Source: Blastococcus sp. URHD0036 (GTDB lineage Bacteria > Actinomycetota > Actinomycetes > Mycobacteriales > Geodermatophilaceae). From it: a stretch of DNA of 64,000 nucleotides. Positions 58,258 to 64,000 of this stretch are shown piece after piece (positions within the stretch are counted from its first letter, which is position 1; each line of letters opens with the position of its first letter). Under the pieces are notes generated by a model, which had not been told where the DNA came from, ran no database searches, and saw only the letters and a list, made by a program, of their open reading frames with translations. The DNA lies in assembly GCF_000701365.1 (NCBI RefSeq), contig NZ_JNIK01000017.1, positions 124,001-188,000 on the forward strand. Direction: 5' to 3'. The translations under genes and the position numbers were made by a program.

Positions 58258-61200
58258 ATGACGACGTACGGCCGCGCTGCGCTGGAGGAACTCAGGGACG
58301 TCGTCCGCGAGGCCAAGAACGGCGACCCACTTGCCGCAGTCACGGTCCTCGTGCCTAACAACATCGCCGGCATCGTGGCCCGCCGCTTCCTCGCTCAGGG
58401 GCTCGGCGACGGACACTCCGGGGTGGCCGCCCTCTTCCCAACCACCGTCGTCCGCCTGGCGGAGCGGTTCGCTGCTCCGCACCTGCACCCGCGCCGGCCT
58501 GCCACTGCCGCGGTCGTCGCAGCCTCCTGGCGCGCCGCGCTCAGCAAGACTCCGGGCGTCTTCGAGGCGGTCGCCGAGCACCCGGCGACCGTGGAGGCAC
58601 TCGTCCGCGCTGGCCGCGAGCTGCGGGACCTCGACGACACCGCCCTCGACGCGGTCGCAGCAGCGACGAGCCTCGGCCCCGACCTCGTCCGCCTGTACCG
58701 CGACGTCCGCGCAGCCCTCGAGACCGCCTGGTACGACGAGGCCGACCTGCTCCACGCCGCTACCCGCATCGCGGGCGAGCACCCCGAGCGGGTCCTCGAG
58801 GTCGGCACCGTCGTCCTCTATCTGCCGCAGCAGCTCACCCAGGCCGAGGCCACCTTCACGAAGGCGGTGGCCGCCGCCGGCAGCCTCGAGGTCGTCGCCG
58901 GCAACGCCGGAAGCGACAAGGCCGACGCCGCCGTCCTCCGCTCCCTGGAGCGAGTGGGCATCCCCTACCAGGCGACGGTGCAGCAACCCACCGCCACCCG
59001 CGTCCTCACCGCTTCCGACGCCGACGACGAGGTCCGCTGCGTCGTCCGCGAGGTCGTCACCGCGCTGAAGATGACGAAGGCGCACCGCGTCTCCGTCCTC
59101 TACGCCAAGCAGAACCCCTACGCGCGGCTGCTGCACGAGCACCTCGGCGCCGCCGGCATCACCGTCAACGGGCCGGGAACCCGCCCGGTGCACGAGCGCG
59201 CCGTCGCCCGCGCAGTGCTCGAGCTGTTGGATTTGGCTACCAACGAGGTCCCCCGCGGCGACCTGTTCCGCGTGCTCGCCGCCGTCCCCATGCGTACCGC
59301 CAAGGGCCAACGCATCCCCGTCTCGCGCTGGGAGCGACTCTCGCGCGCGGCCGGTGTCGTCCAGGGCGACGACTGGGACATCCGGCTGCGGCACTACGCC
59401 GACGCCCACCGCGACGAGCTGGCGGCCACCACCAGTGACGGCCGTCGCGAGAAGCTCTCGGCCGACATCGAGAACGCCGAGCAGCTGCGCGCCTTCGCCG
59501 CGAACCTGCGTGCCGAGCTGCATCGCGGCGCACGCCTCCTCAGCTGGGCGGAGCTTTCCGACTGGACGCTGGGCCTTCTGCACTCCCTAATCGGCGAGGC
59601 CGAGGAGCTCACGCGCCTGCCGGCCGAGGAGCAGTACGCGGCCAGCGCACTGGAGCAGTCCGTTCGCGCGCTGAGCACGCTCGACGCCTTGGGCGCCCCC
59701 GCCGGGCTGCGCCCACTGCGCGAGACCCTGGCCAGCCAGCTCGAGGGCGCCCTCCCCCGCGTCGGCCGATTCGGCGACGGCGTGCTGGTGGCGCCGATGT
59801 CGAGCGCCATCGGTCTCGACGCCGACGTCGTCTTCATCCTGGGGCTGGCCGAGGGCGTGTACCCGGCCCGCCTGCGCGAAGACCCGCTGCTGCCTGAGCG
59901 CGCCCGCGAGGCCACCGGTGGCCAGCTCCTCGGCTACCGCGAGCGCATCGACGCCGCCCATCGCCACCTGTTGGCTGCCTTCGCCACGGCACCGGTCGTC
60001 GTCGCGTCCTTCCCGCGAGGCGACCTGCGCACCAAGAGCCGGCACCTCCCGAGCCGCTGGCTGCTGCCGACTCTGCGCACTCTCTCGGGCAACGACGAGC
60101 TGTCGGCGACCGGATGGGAGTCGGCCGCGGCTCACCTGACCACCTCCCCCAGCTTCGCCGGCTCGCTCACCACGACCGAGCAGCCCGCCTGCGAGCAGGA
60201 GTGGCGAACCCAGGCTGCGCACGGCGGCGTTGAGCTGGACGACGCCGTCGTGACCGCCGCACAGGAGCTCACGGCGGCCCGCGACGGCGAGCAGTTCACC
60301 CGCTTCGACGGCGATCTCGCTGCCGTCGCCGAGGGGCTGCCGGACTTCGCCGCCGGCGAGCGCGCCGTCTCGCCGACCGCGTTGGAGAGGTACGCCGGTT
60401 GCCCGCACTCGTACTTCATCGAACGGGTGCTGGGCGTCCAGCCGATCGAGCAGCCCGAAGACGTCCTCACCGTCAGCCCAGCCGACATCGGCACGTTGAT
60501 GCACGAGGCGTTCGACCGGCTGGTCACGGAGTTCGCGGCGGACCTGCCGGGCTTCGGCGAGCCGTGGACGGACGACCAGCGTCGCCGGCTGGGCGAGATC
60601 GCCGATGCGGTTGCCATGGAGCTCGCCGCCGATGGGCGCACCGGGCACCCGCGGCTGTGGCAGCAGCAGCTGGTCCGCATCCAGGCAGACCTGCAGGCGA
60701 TGCTCGCCGCCGACGACATCTGGCGCGCCGAACAGCGAGCCCGCGTCGTGGCCAGCGAACTGGCGTTTGGCATGTCCGGCGCCGAGCCGGTCTCGATCTC
60801 ACTGCCCGACGGCGGCAGCGTGCTGATGCGCGGGTCGGCGGACAAGGTGGACGAGACGGTCGACGGCCGGCTCGTCGTGACAGACATCAAGAGCGGTAAG
60901 GCGGACTCCTTCAAGGGGCTCAGCGCTGACAACCCGGTGCTGGGCGGCACGAAGCTGCAGCTGCCGGTGTACGCGCACGCGGCTCGGCAGGTCCTGGACC
61001 AACCCGACGCCGAGGTCGAAGCCGCGTACTGGTTCGTGCGGCGGGACAAGGGCCGCATCGCCGTCCCGCTGACGCCAGCGGTGGAGCAGCGCTACGCGGA
61101 GACGCTGCAGGTGCTGGTCACCGGCGTCCGCACCGGCCTCTTCCCTGCCCGGCCGCCCGAGAAGGACGACGTCATGTACGTCCAGTGCGCCTTCTGCAAC

Positions 61201-61320
61201 CCCGACGGCATCGGCCACGGCAACGCCCGCACCCGCTGGCTGACAAAGAAGAGCGATCCACGGCTGGCCGAGCTGGTCGCCCTCATCGAGCCGCTGCCCG
61301 CCGACGGAGGCAATGCGTGA
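58258..61320 (+). CDS. AddB-like PD-(D/E)XK nuclease protein
   Basis: A protein of 1020 residues. The N-terminal two thirds look like the helicase-like, inactive part of AddB (VVLYLPQQLTQAE; no proper Walker A). The C-terminus is a PD-(D/E)XK nuclease: ALERYAGCPHSYFIERVLG, GTLMHEAFDRLV, VVTDIKSGK. Cys of AGCPHS and CAFCNPDG may hold a 4Fe-4S cluster as in AddB. ATG 58258 follows GGGGGGA. Its stop overlaps the AddA-like start (GTGA), so they form a complex that processes DNA ends or degrades DNA. Confidence 0.85.
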   Translation: MTTYGRAALEELRDVVREAKNGDPLAAVTVLVPNNIAGIVARRFLAQGLGDGHSGVAALFPTTVVRLAERFAAPHLHPRRPATAAVVAASWRAALSKTPGVFEAVAEHPATVEALVRAGRELRDLDDTALDAVAAATSLGPDLVRLYRDVRAALETAWYDEADLLHAATRIAGEHPERVLEVGTVVLYLPQQLTQAEATFTKAVAAAGSLEVVAGNAGSDKADAAVLRSLERVGIPYQATVQQPTATRVLTASDADDEVRCVVREVVTALKMTKAHRVSVLYAKQNPYARLLHEHLGAAGITVNGPGTRPVHERAVARAVLELLDLATNEVPRGDLFRVLAAVPMRTAKGQRIPVSRWERLSRAAGVVQGDDWDIRLRHYADAHRDELAATTSDGRREKLSADIENAEQLRAFAANLRAELHRGARLLSWAELSDWTLGLLHSLIGEAEELTRLPAEEQYAASALEQSVRALSTLDALGAPAGLRPLRETLASQLEGALPRVGRFGDGVLVAPMSSAIGLDADVVFILGLAEGVYPARLREDPLLPERAREATGGQLLGYRERIDAAHRHLLAAFATAPVVVASFPRGDLRTKSRHLPSRWLLPTLRTLSGNDELSATGWESAAAHLTTSPSFAGSLTTTEQPACEQEWRTQAAHGGVELDDAVVTAAQELTAARDGEQFTRFDGDLAAVAEGLPDFAAGERAVSPTALERYAGCPHSYFIERVLGVQPIEQPEDVLTVSPADIGTLMHEAFDRLVTEFAADLPGFGEPWTDDQRRRLGEIADAVAMELAADGRTGHPRLWQQQLVRIQADLQAMLAADDIWRAEQRARVVASELAFGMSGAEPVSISLPDGGSVLMRGSADKVDETVDGRLVVTDIKSGKADSFKGLSADNPVLGGTKLQLPVYAHAARQVLDQPDAEVEAAYWFVRRDKGRIAVPLTPAVEQRYAETLQVLVTGVRTGLFPARPPEKDDVMYVQCAFCNPDGIGHGNARTRWLTKKSDPRLAELVALIEPLPADGGNA

Positions 61321-64000
61321 CCGAGCCGAGCATGACCACTTTCCTGAACGACGACGAAGCGCGCCGGACCATCCGCGAGGACACCCATCGCACCCTCTTC
61401 GTCGAAGCAGGCGCCGGCTCGGGCAAGACCACCTGCCTGGTCGACCGGGTCACCCGGCTGGTGCTCACCGACGGCATACCACTGCGCTCGATCGCCGCCG
61501 TCACCTTTACCGAGAAGGCCGGTGCCGAGCTGCGGGACCGGTTACGCGCAGCGCTGGAGCGCGACGGCCGCGAGCCGGCGCTGGAAGCGCTCGATGACCT
61601 GGACGGCTCGGCGATCGGCACGCTGCACTCCTTCGCCCAGCGCATTCTGGGCGAGCACCCGATCGAGGCCGGCCTGCCGCCGCTGATCGAGGTCGCCGAT
61701 GAGCTGAGCAGCTCAGTTGCGTTCGAGGAGCGCTGGGCCGAGCAACGCGCTCGCCTTCTGGACGACGAGGCGATCGCGCAGCCGCTGCTGCTCGCCATGT
61801 CGGCCGGCGTGAAGCTCGACGATCTGCGATCGCTGGCAAAGCTGTTTAACGCCGACTGGGACTTGGTGGCCGAGCGGGTGCTCGTCGGCGAGGAGCTGCC
61901 GGCGCCGGAGCTGCGGGACTTGGACCATCTGGTGCGAGCCGCCACAGACCTGGCACGTCGTTCCGACGACTGCACCGACGCAGCCGACAAGTTCCTGCCC
62001 TCGCTGACCGCTTTCGGCGCCTGGGGCACCCGGCTCGGTGCCGCAGTCGACGCCGCACAGCGCCTCGAGGTGCTCCGCGAGGCCACCGACCTCAAGACCG
62101 GCTACGGACAGGCGAAGAACTGGGGCGGAAAGCCGGCGCTGGACGGCATCAAGGACGGCTGCAAGCAGCTCGTTGCTGACGCCGAGGCCGTCGTCAAGGG
62201 CGTGCTGGAGACGACGCTGCGGCTGCTCAGCCGGTGGATCGCCGCGCGGGTGCTCGAGGCAGCCGAGCAGCGCCGGACCGCGGGCCGGCTGGAGTTCCAT
62301 GACCTGCTGGTGCTCTCCCGCGATCTGCTCCGACACGACGCCTCCGTGCGAGCGGCCTTGCAAGCGAAGTATCCGCGACTGTTGCTCGACGAGTTCCAGG
62401 ACACCGATCCGATCCAGATCGAGTTGGCGGTGCGGATCGCCGGGGGCGCGGCGGCGTCCCAGGAGCGATGGGAGGACGTCGTCGTCCCCCCAGGATCGCT
62501 GTTCGTTGTCGGCGACCCCAAGCAGTCGATCTACCGGTTCCGCCGGGCGGACATCGCCATGTACCTGCGCTCGCAGCGCGTACTCGGCGGCGAGGTCAGC
62601 CTGACGTCGAATTTCCGCACCACCGAGCCGATCGTCTCGTGGGTGAACGACGTCTTCAGTCGGCTGATCGTGGAAGAGAAGGACCGACAGCCGAGGTACC
62701 GCTCACTGGACGCCGTCCGGCGCCCGCTGGGCGACTCGCCGTCGGTCGTGGTCCTCGGCGCGGAGGCGCACCCCGGCAAGCTGACGGCGGCCGACATGCG
62801 CGAGCTCGAGGCTGCCGATGTCGCGGGGATCGTGCGCCGCGCCATCGCCGAGGGCTGGCAGGTGTGCGACGACGCGACGGGCGACTGGCGTCCGGCGCAG
62901 CTGGACGACGTCGCCATCCTGCTCCCCGCCCGCACGTCACTTCCCTTCCTCGAGGAAGCGCTCGACGCCGCCGGCATCCCCTACCGGGCCGAGGCCAGCT
63001 CGCTGGTCTACGAGGCCCAAGAGGTGCGTGACCTCCTGGCCGCCGTGCGGGCGCTCGCCGATCCGAGTGACGGGCTGGCGCTCGTCACCGCGCTGCGCTC
63101 GCCGCTTTTCGCGTGCGGGGACGACGACCTGTGGACCTGGAAGCGCGACGGCGGGGTGCTCAACCTGCTCGCGCCGGTGGCCGACGACCGCCGCGACCAT
63201 CCGGTGGCTGTGGCGCTGATGTACCTGCGGGGGCTGCACAACGAGTCGCGGTGGATGTCGCCGGCGGAGGTACTGGCAGCGCTGGTCAGCGGCCGGCGGA
63301 TGCTCGAGGTCGCGGCCGGTAGCGATCAGGCGCGGGACCAGTGGCGGCGGCTGCGGTTCGTCGTCGACCAGGCGCGGGCGTGGTCGGAGTCCGAGCACGG
63401 CGGGCTGCGTGCGTACCTGGCCTGGGCAGAGCGCCAGAGTCAGGAGAGCTCGCGGGTGGTCGAGGCGTCGCTGCCGGAGACCGACACGAGCGCGGTGCGG
63501 ATCATGACGGTCCACGCAGCGAAGGGGCTGGAGTTCCCGATCGTCGTGATGAGCGGCCTGACCGGGGCGCCGAACAACGCGCGCGGTGTGCAGGTGCTGT
63601 GGCCGGCGTCCGGCGGCTACGAGGTCGCGCTGCGCAAGGGCGTGACGACGGGTGACTTCGACATCGCACAGCCGGTCGACGAGCAGATGGACGAGCGCGA
63701 GCGCCGCCGGCTGCTGTACGTCGCGGCGACCCGTGCCCGGGACCACCTGGTGGTGTCGCTGCACCGGTGGGCAGACAAAGCAACGAGAACAGCGTCCAAG
63801 CTGCTGGCCGACGAGGGATTGGCCGCTTTGGGTGCTGAGTCATGGTCAGTCGGAGACGCGTCGGGCGTGGTCGAGGTGGAATTGCCGGTCGCCACCCCGC
63901 GGGTGACAGGTGACTGGGACGACTGGCTCGCCGAGTTGACCGCTGTGCGGTCGGCCAGTGCGCTGGCCTCCGCGCAATCGGCGTCGGGCTTGGAGGGCAC
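61317..64000 (+). CDS. AddA-like UvrD helicase (3' end cut by the window)
   Basis: At least 894 residues, open to the window end. GTG 61317 overlaps the upstream stop. SF1A motifs: AGAGSGKTT (Walker A, about residue 33), AVTFTEKAGAELRDR (Ia), LLLDEFQDTDP (II), VVGDPKQSIYRFRRA (III), TSNFRTTEPIV (IV), IMTVHAAKGLEFP (V) and LLYVAATRARDHL (VI). AddA proteins usually carry a C-terminal nuclease domain, which would lie beyond 64000. It works with the AddB-like protein. In this island it may serve restriction of foreign DNA or recombination; the chromosome may also carry AdnAB or RecBCD. Confidence 0.9.
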   Translation, partial: MTEPSMTTFLNDDEARRTIREDTHRTLFVEAGAGSGKTTCLVDRVTRLVLTDGIPLRSIAAVTFTEKAGAELRDRLRAALERDGREPALEALDDLDGSAIGTLHSFAQRILGEHPIEAGLPPLIEVADELSSSVAFEERWAEQRARLLDDEAIAQPLLLAMSAGVKLDDLRSLAKLFNADWDLVAERVLVGEELPAPELRDLDHLVRAATDLARRSDDCTDAADKFLPSLTAFGAWGTRLGAAVDAAQRLEVLREATDLKTGYGQAKNWGGKPALDGIKDGCKQLVADAEAVVKGVLETTLRLLSRWIAARVLEAAEQRRTAGRLEFHDLLVLSRDLLRHDASVRAALQAKYPRLLLDEFQDTDPIQIELAVRIAGGAAASQERWEDVVVPPGSLFVVGDPKQSIYRFRRADIAMYLRSQRVLGGEVSLTSNFRTTEPIVSWVNDVFSRLIVEEKDRQPRYRSLDAVRRPLGDSPSVVVLGAEAHPGKLTAADMRELEAADVAGIVRRAIAEGWQVCDDATGDWRPAQLDDVAILLPARTSLPFLEEALDAAGIPYRAEASSLVYEAQEVRDLLAAVRALADPSDGLALVTALRSPLFACGDDDLWTWKRDGGVLNLLAPVADDRRDHPVAVALMYLRGLHNESRWMSPAEVLAALVSGRRMLEVAAGSDQARDQWRRLRFVVDQARAWSESEHGGLRAYLAWAERQSQESSRVVEASLPETDTSAVRIMTVHAAKGLEFPIVVMSGLTGAPNNARGVQVLWPASGGYEVALRKGVTTGDFDIAQPVDEQMDERERRRLLYVAATRARDHLVVSLHRWADKATRTASKLLADEGLAALGAESWSVGDASGVVEVELPVATPRVTGDWDDWLAELTAVRSASALASAQSASGLEG

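Noticed and set aside
1-64000. tRNA or rRNA genes, CRISPR arrays, integrases, transposases, or an origin
   Set aside because: None was recognised on either strand. Hairpins and direct repeats found do not have CRISPR spacing, and no recombinase motif is seen near the island edges inside the window.

Overview
The window is very GC-rich and gene-dense. Genes often start with GTG and overlap by 4 nt (GTGA or ATGA). An actinobacterial c-di-AMP riboswitch precedes an NlpC/P60 gene, and a regulator of the MmyB-like (actinobacterial XRE) type, a cytosolic PHA synthase and many short lipoproteins are present. Together these point to a high-GC Actinomycetota chromosome. The flavour is that of Geodermatophilaceae (Blastococcus, Modestobacter, Geodermatophilus), but the genus is inference only.

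Layout. (1) 0-9.2 kb: the 3' part of a CoxL-like molybdenum hydroxylase gene faces a tightly overlapping minus-strand operon (GH13 amylase-like, alpha/beta hydrolase, epoxide hydrolase, D-aminoacylase-type amidohydrolase, VOC/SnoaL fusion, SDR) that looks catabolic. A near-perfect palindrome separates them. (2) 9.3-15.2 kb: a stand-alone LAGLIDADG endonuclease, a divergent SDR/MmyB-regulator pair with its operator, an SRPBCC protein, an SMP-30 lactonase and a PHA synthase. (3) 15.2-20.7 kb: cell-envelope genes, namely a PASTA-like lipoprotein, a riboswitch-controlled NlpC/P60 hydrolase, and a three-gene operon for a coiled-coil protein, a four-TM protein and an OmpA-like lipoprotein. (4) 21-36 kb: two DHA-type MFS exporters around a TetR repressor, a DUF3883-like protein, a VapBC locus with a broken toxin, a DUF4407 membrane operon, a PfkB kinase, a frameshifted lipoprotein, three copies of a small-protein family, an HhH protein, and a REC-thioredoxin-reductase-like fusion.

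(5) 36-64 kb is an accessory, defence-like island. It holds a second DUF6308-type protein, a NERD-helicase/DUF6884-GIY-YIG pair, a zinc-ribbon protein, a PGN_0703-type nuclease and a 1968-residue transglutaminase-like/DUF4011/SF1-helicase/Vsr-like/DUF3320 protein. Next comes a NAD/ADP-ribose operon: an NrtR-like regulator diverging from ARPP-1, an ADP-ribosylglycohydrolase-phosphatase fusion, a zinc-ribbon protein resembling the region upstream of McrB-type ATPases, an ADP-ribosyltransferase-like protein and an HD hydrolase. A three-gene GTPase module, an Mrr-type nuclease, a GIY-YIG nuclease and an AddB/AddA-like nuclease-helicase pair (the last cut by the window end) complete it.

The best candidate for an under-described system is the NrtR/ARPP-1/ARG-phosphatase/ART-like/HD operon at 48.3-54.1 kb. 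It appears to encode both the writing and the erasing of ADP-ribose marks under a NAD-metabolite-sensing regulator, and the promoter and operator can be read. The GTPase module immediately downstream is the second candidate.
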